A DNA stretch of 64,000 nt from Smallanthus sonchifolius (Eukaryota; Streptophyta; Magnoliopsida; Asterales; Asteraceae). The notes beneath the pieces are model-generated. The model worked only from the letters and a program-made list of their open reading frames with translations, was not told the DNA's origin and ran no database searches. The position numbers and the translations under genes were made by a program. Position 1 is the stretch's first letter. Every line of letters begins with the position of its first letter. Of this stretch, positions 32,789-44,543 are shown piece after piece. The stretch is taken from positions 4,995,501 to 5,059,500 of the forward strand of contig CM042022.1 in assembly GCA_023525975.1 (NCBI GenBank). The letters run 5' to 3'.

Positions 32789-34428
32789 TGTAAGTCCCTA
32801 AACCCGGGAGACCCCGTACATTGGATTTACTCATCGACATATAGTTCTTAAGTGTAAGATATCATTACAAGCAGCGAAATATCATTCAAATTACAAACTT
32901 GTTCTTAACAATAACAGAAAACATTGTGTTAAACACAGTTCAAAATATAAAACATAACGGGATGCCAGATTCTTCAACAATCGGGTAACTCTTCATCTCT
33001 AGCCAAGCATCCACAAGCTTCCTTCCGATCTACACTTAACCTGATGTACATACCAAAAGTCGGCTTCGCTGAGTGAATTCTAGCTTTTCATAAACATAAC
33101 ACATTTAACGTCAAGCATTTTGCCAAAACATAAACATTTAACTTCATTACTAAAATCCCACGTATCCATGCTAAAACATAGTTAAACATAAGTCCACACG
33201 TATATCACAATCTGCGCCTTCTTGTAACCGTCAATTCAAACTTCAAGCACGATTACTCCTAAGAGTAACACGTACCACCTTCAAGCATTGTTACTCCGAA
33301 GAGTAAGGAGTACCAAACTTCAAGCATTGTCCCTTCGTACAGTAACACCTGCTTAACTTCTAGGGTTACGTTAACTCCAAAATGACCGTCATCACCATAC
33401 CAGTTGCACAACAGTTGACTAGCCACAAAAACCCCTATAAGGTATTGCCAAACATAAAATATCATAGCTTCTATTCCTGAAGGAACCGTGGCAAATTAAG
33501 TTATATTGTGACTTTCGAAAACATTCACTTCATTCATTTCAAACTTCAGTTAAAACATTTGTACATTTTATTAAAATAACTTCTCATTCATAAATACCTC
33601 AAAAAATTCTTTGGCAAAAACATTTATAAACTTCACTTCATAAACGTTATTTCGTAAACTTCATTTCATAAACATCATTTTGTTACGCATGCACACCAGC
33701 CCTAAAACACAGTAAAACTCCTTAAAAAGAGGCAATTAGAACTCACATGACATCTTGGTACTACTTCTTTCGAAGGTCTTTGACTAGGTGGAGTGTTATA
33801 CGATCTGTTTGAAAGTTAACACGCAAAACCTATCAAAATTGGCTAGTGTCTCCCATAGTGTCGCCACTACAGTGTCACCATAACTATCGTTATGGAATTT
33901 AGTGTCGTTTATCTCAGTGTCACCACCATTGAGTGTCATCATTCATAATTCAAACCCGCGACTAGTGTCGTCCCAAGAACAACGTTAGATCCAGTTGCCA
34001 TTTTAATCCAACATCAAAAATTTTTACATTTAAATCGTTTGTTTAACCCCTGTGTAGCTAGGTCTATGGTTTTTAGGCCATTTCACATGTAAAAACCCAA
34101 GCTTTTTGGATCAAACCTTAGTTTACCCAAAAACGAAAATTGAGGTACGAAACTCACCTCAAAACGTCTTGTTTTTCTTGCAGGAGTTCTGGTAATCGAT
34201 GGAGATAGTTGCTGGAGCAATCTTGGAAGCAAATGTGGAGCGCTCTCTCTCTCTAGAAATATGGTGAAGAAGATGGAATGAGGAAGATAGGATGGTGGCT
34301 AGGGTTTAACACCCCCCCCCCAATCTTTTCCAATCTTTTATGTTTAAACCTGTTTGGCCCTCGATCTTTAATCCCTTCGCTTCATTTTAAAAATCCAAAA
34401 TTACAATTATTGGGTTTAAGGATTTACA
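32789..34428 (-). mobile_element. 5' LTR (1640 bp) of a Ty3/gypsy-like element, minus orientation
   Basis: Plus strand begins TGTAAGTCCCTAAACCCGGG and ends GGATTTACA, related to the LTRs at 2564 and 14701. The adjacent primer-binding site shows it belonged to a longer element, now lost. Zone V1 (AGTGTCGCCA / AGTGTCACCA words) is at 33838-33968, 460-590 bp from its 5' end. The part from 33496 rightwards has been duplicated twice more. Confidence 0.85.
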
Positions 34429-34507
34429 TAAACTAAAGTGAAAAACACACAAATGCACACCCCCATATTGTTTATTTCCAAAAAATTGGTCAAATTCTCG
34501 TAAAGGG

Positions 34508-35005
34508 CATTAGCGGATCCAGTTCATTGGTAGGGGGCGGAGGCACCCCGTAATGCCTGCAAGTATTCAAAGAAACTTGATTTGTTTTCTTTTTTAGTTC
34601 AAAGTTGAGGGATTTGGGGGCACAATAACCTAAAGTTGAGGGACTTGGGGGCAAGATAAACTTTGACTTGCGCCCACACTAGAGGAGTTCCACCGTTTGA
34701 ATACCAATTTTCAAACAATTACAACAATTATTTTTTCTAATTATTTCTTTGATTATTAATTGTTTGTTTATAATTTACTAGTTTATGTTAAGTTTTGTCA
34801 TTAATTTCTTTTACTACCGTTAATTGTTATTTTATTTTATGTTAACTTTTTTGTTTAATTATTCTATATTAGCTTTTCTATCAGTGCTAATTTTTTTATA
34901 ATGTTTGAATGTTATTTTATCATTGTATTTTATTTTTTGACCTGACCTATTTTGATCTGATCCATATTTGGCACCCCCTATCAAATATTTCTGTATTCGC
35001 CACTG
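34508..35005. mobile_element. hAT-like nonautonomous element (498 bp), TSD GTAAAGGG, with empty sites in the duplicate units
   Basis: GTAAAGGG flanks at 34500-34507 and 35006-35013. Termini CATTAGCGGATCCAG and (reverse complement) CAGTGGCGAATACAG match at 11 of 15 and resemble hAT ends of the CAGTGGCGGA type. The sister units at about 37503 and 40014 have the uninterrupted site, with a single GTAAAGGG, confirming the boundaries. No transposase frame. Confidence 0.93.
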
Positions 35006-35151
35006 GTAAAGGGTATAACGGTAATATCCTAATATGATAAACCTTTTTCTATATTACCTTCTTACCAAATTTAAAATTGTAATTAACTATCAAACACTCT
35101 TACACTACAGTACTTGTTTCTTGTCTTGAGCATATCACATACCATGGACTT

Positions 35152-35493
35152 TTGGTCTTTGGATGGATAGAAGAGAAACACGCGTCTCTTATGAGCTTAG
35201 AGAGTAGTGTCTTCACGGTGGGTCGAGCTGCTTTAAAAACTACTTCATGCAAAGTGACCAAACATGAGAAAGCGTGCATTGACAACCAACACGTGTTTAT
35301 TCCGTATGCATTGGATACTTTTGGTTTCCTTGCGTCTGAGGCTGTGGAGCTACTAAGTCGAGTCCAACGGGTCATTCACTGTAATGTTATAACCCCAAGA
35401 TCTATGAATATAGTTTTTAAAAGACTTAGTTTTGTTATCCAAAAAGGGCTAGCGGCGTATTTTGTTGGCCGTTTGCCTTCTATTTTGATGTAA
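35152..35493 (+). pseudogene. Retroelement ORF C-terminal remnant, copy 1
   Basis: The frame contains KHEKACIDNQHVFIPYALDT, then FGFLASEAVELLSRVQRV, then PRSMNIVFKRLSFVIQKGL. I recognise this as the tail of a retroelement-type ORF (reverse-transcriptase-associated) common in dicot genomes; that is from memory and not certain. No catalytic domain is present, and upstream the frame begins in non-coding flank. This copy reads through to 35493 because the stop seen in copies 2 and 3 is a Tyr codon here (TAT against TAA). The three copies differ by scattered nonsynonymous changes, so no selection is evident. Confidence 0.55.
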
Positions 35494-35670
35494 AAGTTCC
35501 TCAAGTTTTAATGAATCCATTACATTGGTGGATGGACTTTTGCTCGTACCAACACTATCTTTTATTTTTCCATAGAAATGCAAATGAGTACAAAGGTTAA
35601 ATACTTAAATTAATTTAGAATTAGGTTGAAACAACTTCTCTAATTATGTAATTTATTTTCTTATAAAAAA

Positions 35671-35928
35671 AGAATTTATCCTATTAAAGAAGTCAATGAG
35701 TTCTATATAATAAGAGCGAGCTTTGATGACATTCCAAAAGAGGCAGGTGATATCCACGTTGAAATCTTTTCAAAAGGAAGAAAAGATGAGTGTGCTTGGT
35801 GGATAAGATTGGAGGGTGTCGTAAAAACAACAAAAAGAGGAAACATGATGAAATTATCTGAGGATTTTATGTTTGCAAAAGGAGGAAGATTTAGATTCCA
35901 AATCCCAAAAAGAAAAATAAAAGTTTGA
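35671..35928 (+). pseudogene. Unidentified exon-like ORF, copy 1 (85 codons, no start codon)
   Basis: An uninterrupted frame reads RIYPIKEVNEFYIIRASFDD, later HVEIFSKGRKDECAWWIRLE, and ends with GGRFRFQIPKRK. It is preceded by a splice-acceptor-like T-rich stretch ending AAAG. The composition looks like a real globular protein exon but I do not recognise the family. The second copy at 38171 differs at four positions (three amino-acid changing) and by a one-base insertion near the end, consistent with a decaying captured exon. Confidence 0.45.
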
Positions 35929-36077
35929 CATAATTTGTTTGTTGGATTTCGTTTTGTGAGTTGGAAAGCTTCCATTCATTTTGGACACTTTTTATTACCA
36001 AGAATAAATATATATACTAAATAAAAAATGATTTGTTAAAGGTATAAAACTATTTAACAAAAAAAGAACGTACATGA

Positions 36078-36195
36078 TGTTTGACTTAGCTCCCGCATTT
36101 GTGCAGGGTCCAGGGAGGGGCCGCATCGCTTCGTGAATCAGTACGCAGCCTCACCCTACACTTTATCAGTTGCTTCAAGGTCCGTCCTCCTGTAA
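36078..36195 (+). mobile_element. SINE-like fragment (Au-type), copy 1
   Basis: TAGCTCCCGCATTTGTGCAG, then GGTCCAGGGAGGGGCCG, TACGCAGCCTCACCCTACA and a GGTCC...CCTCCTG block resemble the tRNA-derived Au SINE of plants (GGTCTGGGGAGGG ... CGCAGCCTTACCC). Only part of the element is present. A copy is at 38583-38700. Confidence 0.55.
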
Positions 36196-36317
36196 ACAGA
36201 ATTATCTATCATATTAATTTAATAATTAAAGTTGATACAGTGAGAAATTTATAATTAATTAGAAGTTAAATAAAATAGAAGAAAAAAAAGATAGAAGCAC
36301 GATTGTCAAGTCTTTAA

Positions 36318-36352
<35 letters not shown>
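36318..36352. repeat. (TTA)n microsatellite, short allele
   Basis: About 10 TTA units in unit 1; the same site in unit 2 (38823-38881) has about 19, showing expansion after duplication. Confidence 0.9.
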
Positions 36353-36353
<1 letters not shown>

Positions 36354-37650
36354 TTTACTTCAAATAACTTGTATATGTTGTTATTTTAAAAAAATAATAC
36401 ATCATAAAATTCATAATCTTATTCTCTGTGGTGTATAATAGTTTTCTCGTGTTTGTTCATACTTTCTAGTTACATAATAAATATTCACTTTAAGTTATAT
36501 TGTGACTTTCGAAAACATTCACTTCATTCATATCAAAGTTTAGTTAAAGTATTTGTACATTTTTATTAAAATAACTTCTCATTCATAAATACCTTAAAAA
36601 ATTCTTTGGCAAAAACATTTATAAACTTCACTTCATAAACGTTATTTCGTAAACTTCATTTCATAAACATCATTTCGTTACGCATGCACACCAGCCCTAA
36701 AACACATTAAACTCCTTAAAAAGAGGCAATTAGAACTCACCTGACATCTTGGTACTACTTCTTTCGAAGGTCTTTGACTAGGTGGAGTGCTAAACGATCT
36801 GTTTAAAAGTTAACACGCAAAACCTATCAAAATTAGCTAGTGTCACCCATAGTGTCGCCACTACAGTGTCATCATAACTATCGTTATGGACTTTAGTGTC
36901 GTTTATCTCAGTGTCACCACCATTGAGTGTCATCATTCATAATTCAAACCCGCGACTAGTGTCGTCCCAAGAACAACACTAGATCCAGTTGCCATTTTAA
37001 TCCAACATCGAAATTTTTTAGGTGTAAATCGTTTGTTTAACCCCCGTGTAGCTAGGTCTATGGTTTTTAGGCTATTTCACATGTAAAAACCCTACCTTTT
37101 TGGATCAAACTTTAGTTTACCCAAAACCCGAAAACGAAAATTGAGGTACGAAACTCACCTCAAAATGTCTTGTTTTTCTTGCAGGAGTTCTAGTAATCGA
37201 TGGAGATAGTTGTTTGAGCAATCTTGGAAGCAAATGTGGAGCTCTCTCTCTCTCTCTAGAAATACGGTGAAGAAGATGGAATGAGGAAGATAGGATGGTG
37301 GCTAGGGTTTAAGCCCCCCTCCCCCATCATTTCCAATCTTTTAGGTTTAAACCCGTTTGGCCCTCGGTCTTTAATCCTTTCGCTTCATTTTAAAAATCCA
37401 AAATTACAAATATCGGGTTTAAGGATTTACATAAACGAAAGTGAAAAACACACAAATGCACGCCCCCATATTTTTTATTTTCAAAAAAATTGGTCAAATT
37501 CTCGTAAAGGGTATAACGGTAATATCCTAATATGATAAACCTTTTTTCTATATTACCTTCTTACCAAATTTAAAATTGTAATTAACTATCAAACACTCTT
37601 TCACTAGAGTACTTGTTTCTTGTCTTGAACATATCACATACCATGGACTT

Positions 37651-37959
37651 TTGGTCTTTGGATGGATAGAAGGGAAACACGCGCCTCTTGTGGGCTTGGA
37701 GAGTAGTGTATTCATGGTGGGCCGGGCTCCTTTAAAAGCTACTTCAAGCAAAGTGACCAAACACGAGAAAGCGTGCATTAACAACCAACACGTGTTTATT
37801 TCGTATGCATTTCATACTTTTGGTTTCCTTGCGTCTGAGGCTGTGGAGCTACTAAGTCGAGTCCAACGGGTCATTCACTGTAATGTTATAACACCAAGAT
37901 ATATGAATATAGTTGTTAAAAGACTTAGTTTTGTTATCCAAAAAGGGCTAGCGGCGTAA
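37651..37959 (+). pseudogene. Retroelement ORF C-terminal remnant, copy 2
   Basis: Duplicate of the remnant at 35152 within unit 2. It has KHEKACINNQHVFISYAFHT where copy 1 has D, I and P/Y-A-L-D, and stops at TAA in the A-A-(Q) position. The H in F-H-T and the S replacing P lie in otherwise conserved positions, consistent with neutral decay. It shares the same upstream flank and lacks any start or catalytic domain. Confidence 0.55.
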
Positions 37960-38170
37960 CTTGTTGGCCGTTTGCCTTCTATTTCGATGTAAAAGTTTCT
38001 CAAGTTTTAATGAATCCATTACATTGGTGGATGGACTTTTGCTCGTACCAACACTATCTTTTATTTTTCCATAGAGATGCAAATGAGTACAAAGGTTAAA
38101 TACTTAAATTAATTTAGAATTAGGTTGAAACAACTTCTCTAATTATGTAATTTATTTTCTTATAAAAAAA

Positions 38171-38434
38171 AGAATTTATCCTATTAAAGAAGTCAATGAG
38201 TTCTATATAATAAGAGCGAGTTTTGATGACATTACAAAAGAGGCAGGTGATGTCCACGTTGAAATCTTTTCAAAAGGAAGAAAAGATGAGTGTGCTTGGT
38301 GGATAAGATTGGAGGGTGTCGTAAAAACAACAAAAAGAGGAAACATGATGAAATTATTTGAGGATTTTATGTTTGCAAAAGGAGGAAGATTTAGATTCCA
38401 AATCCCAAAAAAGAAAAATAAAAGTTTTACATAA
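38171..38434 (+). pseudogene. Unidentified exon-like ORF, copy 2
   Basis: Matches the ORF at 35671 with changes P to T, I to V and S to F and one silent change. An extra A in the CCAAAAAAG run shifts the last residues and extends the frame by two codons. No function can be assigned. Confidence 0.45.
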
Positions 38435-38582
38435 TTTGTTTGTTGGATTTCGTTTTGTGAGTTGGAAAGCTTCTATTCATTTTGGACACTTTTTATTACC
38501 AAGAATAAATATATATACTAAATAAAAAATGATTTCTTAAAGGTATAAAACTATTTAACAAAAAAAAAGAACGTACCTGATG

Positions 38583-38700
38583 TTTGACTTAGCTCCCGTA
38601 TTTGTGCATGGTCCAGGGAGGGGCCGCATCGCTTCGTGAATCAGTACGCAACATTACCCTACACTTTATCAGTTGCTTCAAGGTCCGTCCTCCTGTAAGC
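38583..38700 (+). mobile_element. SINE-like fragment (Au-type), copy 2
   Basis: Duplicate of 36078-36195 in unit 2, with the same truncation points. Confidence 0.55.
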
Positions 38701-38822
38701 CGAATTATCTATCATATTAATTTAATAATTAAAGTTGATACAGTGAGAAGTTTATAATTAATTAGAAGTTAAATAAAATAGAAGAAAAATAAAAGATAGA
38801 AGCACGATTGTCAAGTCTTTCA

Positions 38823-38881
<59 letters not shown>
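38823..38881. repeat. (TTA)n microsatellite, expanded allele
   Basis: Perfect run of about 19 units, the counterpart of 36318-36352 in unit 1. Confidence 0.92.
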
Positions 38882-38882
<1 letters not shown>

Positions 38883-40157
38883 TTTACTTCAAATAACTTG
38901 TATATGTTGTTATTTAAAAAAAATAAAACATCATAAAATTCATAATCTTATTCTATGTGGTGTATGAAAGTTTTCTCGTGTTTGGTCATAGTTTCTGGTT
39001 ACATAATAAATATTCACTTTAAGTTATATTGTGACTTTTGAAAACATTTACTTCATTCATTTCAAAGTTCAGTTAAAGAATTTGTACATTTTATTAAAAT
39101 AACTTCTCATTCATAAATAACTTAAAAAATTCTTTGGCAAAAACATTTATAAACTTCACTTCATAAACGTTATTTCATAAACATCATTTCGTTACGCATG
39201 TACATCAGCCCTAAAACACAGTAAAACTCTTTAAAAAGAGGCAATTAGATCTCACCTGACATCTTGGTACTACTTCTTTCGAATGTCTTTGACTAGGTGG
39301 AGTGCTAAACGATCTGTTTGAAAGTTAACAAGCAAAACCTATCAAAATTGGCTAGTGTCGCCCATAGTGTCGCCACTACAGTGTCACCATAACTATCGTT
39401 ATGGACTTTAGTGTCGTTTATCTCAGTGTCACCACCATTGAGTCTCATCATTCATAATTCAAACCCGCGACTAGTGTCGTCCCAAGAACAACGTTAGATC
39501 CAATTGCCATTTTAATCTAACATCGAAATTTTTTACGTTTAAATCATTTGTTTAACCCCCGTGTATCTAGGTCTATGGTTTTTAGGCCATTTCACATGTA
39601 AAAACCCAAGCTTTTTGGATCAAACCTTAGTTTACCCAAAAACGAAAATTGAGGTACGAAACTCACCTCAAAACGTCTCGTTTTTCTTGCAGGAGTTCTG
39701 GTAATCAATGGAGATAGTTGCTAGAGCAATCTTGGAAGCAAATGTGGAGCTCTCTCTCTCTCTCTCTAGAAATACGGTGAAGAAGATGGAATGAGGAAGA
39801 TAGGATGGTGGCTAGGGTTTAAGCCCCCCTTCCCCATCATTTCCAATCTTTTATGTTTAAACCCGTTTGGCCCTCGATCTTTAATCCATTCGCTTCATTC
39901 TAAAAATCCAAAATTACAAATATCGGGTTTAAGGATTTACATAAACGAAAGTGAAAAACACACAAATGCACGCCCCCATATTTTTTATTTCCAAAAAAAT
40001 TGGTCAAATTCTCGTAAAGGGTAACGGTAATATCCTAATATGATAAACCTTTTTCTATATTACCTTCTTACCAAATTTAAAATTGTAATTAACTATCAAA
40101 CACTCTTACAGTGGAGTACTTGTTTCTTGTCTTGAACATATCACATACCATGGACTT

Positions 40158-40466
40158 TTGGTCTTTGGATGGATAGAAGGGAAACACGCGCCTCTTGTGG
40201 GCTTGGAGAGTAGTGCCTTCACGGTGGGTCGGGCTGCTTTAAAAGCTACTTCATGCAAAGTGACCAAACACGAGAAAGTATGCATTGACAACCAACACGT
40301 GTTTATTCCGTATGCATTTGATACTTTTGGTTTCCTTGCGTCTGAGGCTGTGGAGCTACTAAGTCGAGACCAACGGGTCATGCACTGTAATGTTATAACC
40401 CCAAGATCTATTAATATAGTTTTTAAAAGACTTAGTTTTGTTATTCAAAAAGAGCTAGCGGCGTAA
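40158..40466 (+). pseudogene. Retroelement ORF C-terminal remnant, copy 3
   Basis: Third copy, in truncated unit 3. KHEKVCIDNQHVFIPYAFDT is closest to the expected family motif. It stops at the same TAA as copy 2. The unit ends about 190 bp downstream, so the second exon-like ORF and SINE-like piece are absent here. Confidence 0.55.
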
Positions 40467-40750
40467 CTTGTTAACCGTTTACCTTCTATTTCAATGTAAA
40501 AGTTCCTCAAGTTTTAATGAATCCATTACATTGGTGGGTGGACTTTAGCTCGTACCAACACTATCTTTTATTTTTCCATAGAGATGCAAATGAGTACAAA
40601 GGTTAAATACTTAAATTAATTTAGAATTAGGTTGAAACAACTTCTCTAATTATGAATCCATTAATTTATTAGTAGTCGCACAGGCTATTTGAAATCTTAT
40701 GGACGACCCTGCATACAATAATTTTATTATGTAATTATATAATATATTAT

Positions 40751-41072
40751 AGCACTCACATTAGCATCTCCATCTCCATCTATATAATTTAATTAAATAT
40801 CACTTTTTTCAAATTTATTTTAAAATTTGTTTTAACCTCCCACATCTCATTCTCTATTTATGTCACTCACAAACACTTATTTTATTATTTTTCTCCTTTC
40901 CTAAACACTCACAAAAAATATAGAGATAGATGAAAATGGATCTTCATATTTACTAAACTCTAAAATTTATAGATGAAGATGGAGATAAAGAGCATGATGT
41001 AGTTGCAAAATAGAACAAAAACTCTAAATAATAGAGATCGAGATTAAGATGGAGATCCTAATGTGAATACTC
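40751..41072. mobile_element. MITE (about 322 bp) with about 30-bp inverted ends
   Basis: Left AGCACTCACATTAGCATCTC followed by CATC words; right (reverse complement) GAGTATTCACATTAGGATCT followed by CATC words. Subterminal GATGGAGAT / ATCTCCATC repeats on both sides. TSD not resolved. Confidence 0.65.
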
Positions 41073-41426
41073 TTATATAATATAAATAATCTTATATTTA
41101 TATAAGTACAGGATTACAGTTCTATCTCACTCGGGTTATAATTAATTGTTAAACCAACTGCTTTGATTATGTTTACAGCTCAAACTTTTGATAATGCAAT
41201 GCAAATATTAGTTAGATTGGGCTTAATTTCTGGGATTAGGCCTATATATGTTTGGCCCATTGAGTCTTATCCAACCCACACTCTCTTATGAAGGTCCCTA
41301 ATATCTCTTCTCTACATTTTTCCTCCCTAGTATACCTTATATGCATTGTTGGTCCAACTCCATAGACACAAGACTAACGGGCTTGTAAGAATTGGGACTA
41401 AACTCTTAATTTCATAAAAATAAAAA

Positions 41427-41777
41427 AGAGTTAATTACACATATAGTTTTTGTGGTGTGAGGAAATTAACAGGTTTAGGTTTTATGTTTATAATTTTATA
41501 ATGAGTTTGGGTGTTAAGGTTAATTTTCATTAACTTTTCTGTTAACTTGAGATGAAATGACAAAAATACCCTTTTACTTTAAACCTTTAGTACCCAAACG
41601 TGTTACTTTCCGCAAAGGGTATTTTAGTTATTTCACCTCAATCTTAACAGAAGTTAGCTTTAATATCTAAATTCGTTACAAACTGAAAGCATAAAACCCA
41701 TAATTGTTACTTCAAACCATTAGTACCCAAAACTATTACTTTCCGCAAACCACAGTAATTATCTATGTAACTAACTC
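41427..41777. mobile_element. MITE (about 351 bp), probable 9-bp TSD AAATAAAAA
   Basis: AAATAAAAA at 41418-41426 and 41778-41786. Termini GAGTTAATTACACATATAGT and (reverse complement) GAGTTAGTTACATAGATAAT, with further similarity through TGTGGT and GGAAA words. A 9-bp duplication suggests a MULE-type MITE, but the site is low complexity. Confidence 0.6.
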
Positions 41778-41877
41778 AAATAAAAATTAAATCCATACTC
41801 AAATAAAAATTAAATCCATAGTATAAACATATATTTGTGTAATTTATTTCAACCAATTTGAAAGGCAAGTTGGTTTT

Positions 41878-42201
41878 TAATAATCCAAACTATAACTAAT
41901 TGGCAGATAATAATCCAAACTAACATTTTGGGTGGTGATAATCCCAAATTTCATTTTTGTCGTCAATGGCAGTTCCAGTAGTATAATCATCATATATTCC
42001 CACTCGATTTCACTTGTATGTTTCTCCATCTCATTTAAAATCATCATTTTGAGCGAAAAATAAGTATAAATCGAGTGTAAATATATGATGAATATGCTAC
42101 TGGGATTGTCATTAATAACAAACGTGAAAGTTGGAATTCTCACCAGCCAAAGTGTTAGTTTGGATTATTTGTCAGCCAATGAGTCATAGTTTAGTTTATT
42201 A
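41878..42201. mobile_element. MITE (about 324 bp) with about 70-bp TIRs
   Basis: Left TTAATAATCCAAACTATAAC pairs with the right end, whose reverse complement is TTAATAAACTAAACTATGAC. Similarity continues through ATTGGC, AATAATCCAAACTAACA and the TGG(G/C)TGGTGA block. A related copy is at 53289-53670. Confidence 0.75.
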
Positions 42202-42657
42202 AAAACAAATTTACCAATTTGAAAAAACTCGAATGAAATGTCGTCTTATACATATATTTTTATGCACTTTATTTATGCATTATTTATGATCTTTTTTCCT
42301 TTATTTATAGTTATTTGTATTATATATGAGTTTGTGTTTGTCAGTTGACAGTGACCATTTTTAAGACGATAAATAAAATAAAAGAACAGAAAACTTTACA
42401 TGGTTGATGGTGTGAATTTTGCTTCGACACGAAACTAATGTAAAATTCACTGGATTAAGTTTAGCCTAACAGATTTTGGTTCAGTTAGACGGGTCAGTGT
42501 CATGTCAAACTGACGGCTTCACTAATTGGCATGTTTCTTTATAAACTTTTTAAAAAGTATTTTATGTGAAAACGTAAACAACTGAGTATTTTATGTTAAA
42601 ACTTAAAAAAACAAAAAATGAAAAGGTCATCCCGGAGTTTAGGGGTTTAACACTAAA

Positions 42658-42690
42658 CTAGTTGGTTCCACCGCGCTTCGCGGCGGGACG
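42658..42690 (-). mobile_element. Helitron 3' terminus: GC hairpin plus CTAG end
   Basis: On the minus strand, a hairpin CCGCG-AAG-CGCGG (42671-42683, extendable) is followed by TGGAACCAA and CTAG (42658-42661), then T. A short GC hairpin about 10 nt before CTRR, with T as the next host base, is the diagnostic end of Helitrons. The element body should extend to higher coordinates; the LTR at 43094 probably sits inside it. The 5' TC end was not located and no Rep/helicase coding is visible. Confidence 0.7.
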
Positions 42691-43093
42691 TATCCATGTA
42701 TAACGAAAAAAGAGTTAAAGAAGTTTGATAAACGAACACTCGTGCCTTGACGCGAAAGTCTGGTCGTTTTTTCGCCAAAGCACTGCGGCATGAGTTTGGT
42801 CGTTATCGATTCGGGCCATCGAAAACCATAAAAGCGAATACCGATAATGTTCGCTCATAATAGGTTCGCGTTGTCACGGTACCATCACAGTAACGACAAT
42901 CGCAATACGCTACGATAGAAGAAAAAAAAATTAAACGATTTTGAAAACAACTTTGTTTTAAAAAAAATGTATCAGAACATTGACAAAAAAAAACAATCAT
43001 GCAATCCGTTTAAAAAAAAGTAAACGAATGAAAGCAATTATAGAAAAACGAAATTAATACATAATTAAACGGGTTAAAAACGTAAATTATGTA

Positions 43094-44538
43094 TGTAATA
43101 TCCGGATAATTCCCAAGTAATATAGGGCCAAAAGTGTCAAAATTGAAAGTTCAAGGGTTGAATTACATGCTCTTCAAAGTTGAGGGACTAAAAATGAAAA
43201 TTCTGAAAGATGAAGGGATATCGAACCGTTACCCTAAGCCTGAGTTGTCCGCTACGTGTGGACTAAGGAAACAACTGGGAGACGACACGTGTCCTGTGAC
43301 TCGTCAAAGGAGAATTGACGCGTGAAAAGGGTGGCGGACCGCCAACCTTAACCTTGTCGGTCCGCTACGTGGGCGCTAAGCAAAATAGGCTGCCTCAAGG
43401 GGTGGCGGACCGCCACTGCCTTGTGTAGCGGTCCGCTATGGTTCCAATTCTTGCCCATAAATAGAAAGCTCGATTTCAGGTCTTGGCACACACAAAGACT
43501 TTAACTTTCACACATTAGAGCTCTGCTAGCTCGATTCTCGAGGTTCTGGTCCGCTCTCGAAAGTCCGTTTCTCGCAATTCGTCCGCAAACTGCCGTAGAT
43601 AGTGCTGAGGTAAGGTTTATGAACACCTTGAGGTTTCTTCGTGTAAACCTAAGATAGAAATATTGATCATGATGATGTCGGGTATGATTTAGGGTTCTTG
43701 TCGAGGTATTGATTATTATATTTGAATCAGAAGGGGGTTCTGCTTGAGGTGAGTTCCTCTGAACTGTGCTCTATGAAATGTTTTGTAAACGATTTTTATC
43801 TTAGATCCCAATACTATCCGTGCATATATCCTGTAATAAGTACTTATTATAGCCATGATTGGGGGGACTGACGGGCGAGAACTGATCCTCTCGTATTTTG
43901 GCCGGACTTGTATCCGGAAGACAGGGAGTCGCCCGTATATATGTATGTTGTAAACTCATAATCCATGTGAGGTTACTGGGTGATGGATTGGAAAAATGGA
44001 TGATTATAAGACCCAGACGGGGCATTCATTCTTGTATCGAGGATACATGTTGTAAAAATACGATTTTTGTTTATGAACTCACCAGCGTTATACTGATCCA
44101 TAATGTTTTCAAATGTTTTTTAGCACAGGTGAGCCCTGGCTTGTAGTTGTCATTCCAGGAGATGTACATGTGTTTTGAGATAGGGATGAATGGGGGTAGA
44201 TTCTTAAGAAACCATAAGGCCTGAGTGGATGGCATGATTCTCCGTGAGCTATAAGTCCAGAGTTTTTATGTTGTATTTTATCGGTTAGTCCCTTTTGTAA
44301 AACTTTATATTATAAAGTAAGTTATGATTTTAATTCTTCCGCTGTGTGTTTCTGATATCAATGTCACAGTAACTAGAAGGCGACCTTCAACACGTATGTA
44401 GTTATCTGACAAACGGAATGTTCTGTCTAGGAAAGAGCGGTGTATAAATCTCTCCTAGACCCGTCGCTCTTACCTGGGAACATATCTGTTGGAGGTATTA
44501 CTCTGGTTAGATAACTGTCATGTGTTACAGGTGTGACA
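43094..44538 (+). mobile_element. Solo LTR (1445 bp), TSD ATGTA/ATATA (4 of 5)
   Basis: Begins TGTAATATCCGG and ends GGTGTGACA. Flanks ATGTA (43089-43093) and ATATA (44539-44543) differ at one base. A TATA-like CATAAATAG is near 43457. A repeat zone at 43249-43440 has GGTGGCGGACCGCCA and GGTCCGCTA(C/T)G words, here upstream of the TATA box, unlike the other LTRs. Confidence 0.75.
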
Positions 44539-44543
44539 ATATA

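Larger units (their letters stand above)
33496..40654. repeat. Tandem segmental triplication (units of about 3.0, 2.5 and 1.6 kb)
   Basis: Unit starts are marked by TTAAGTTATATTGTGACTTT at 33496, 36490 and 39019. Each unit holds the proximal part of the minus-strand LTR, its flank (AAACGAAAGTGAAAAACAC), a retroelement ORF remnant, and in units 1-2 a second ORF remnant, a SINE-like piece and a (TTA)n run. Unit 3 ends after CTCTAATTATG at 40654. Units are about 95% identical by eye. Unit 1 is longer because of a 498-bp hAT-like insertion. Confidence 0.95.

Noticed and set aside
35100..35375. Minus-strand ORFs repeated in each triplicated unit
   Set aside because: Antisense to the plus-strand retroelement tail, which carries the recognisable DNQHVFIP...FGFLA pattern.
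36078..36195. tRNA gene
   Set aside because: The tRNA-like words are better explained as part of an Au-type SINE; no complete cloverleaf could be traced.
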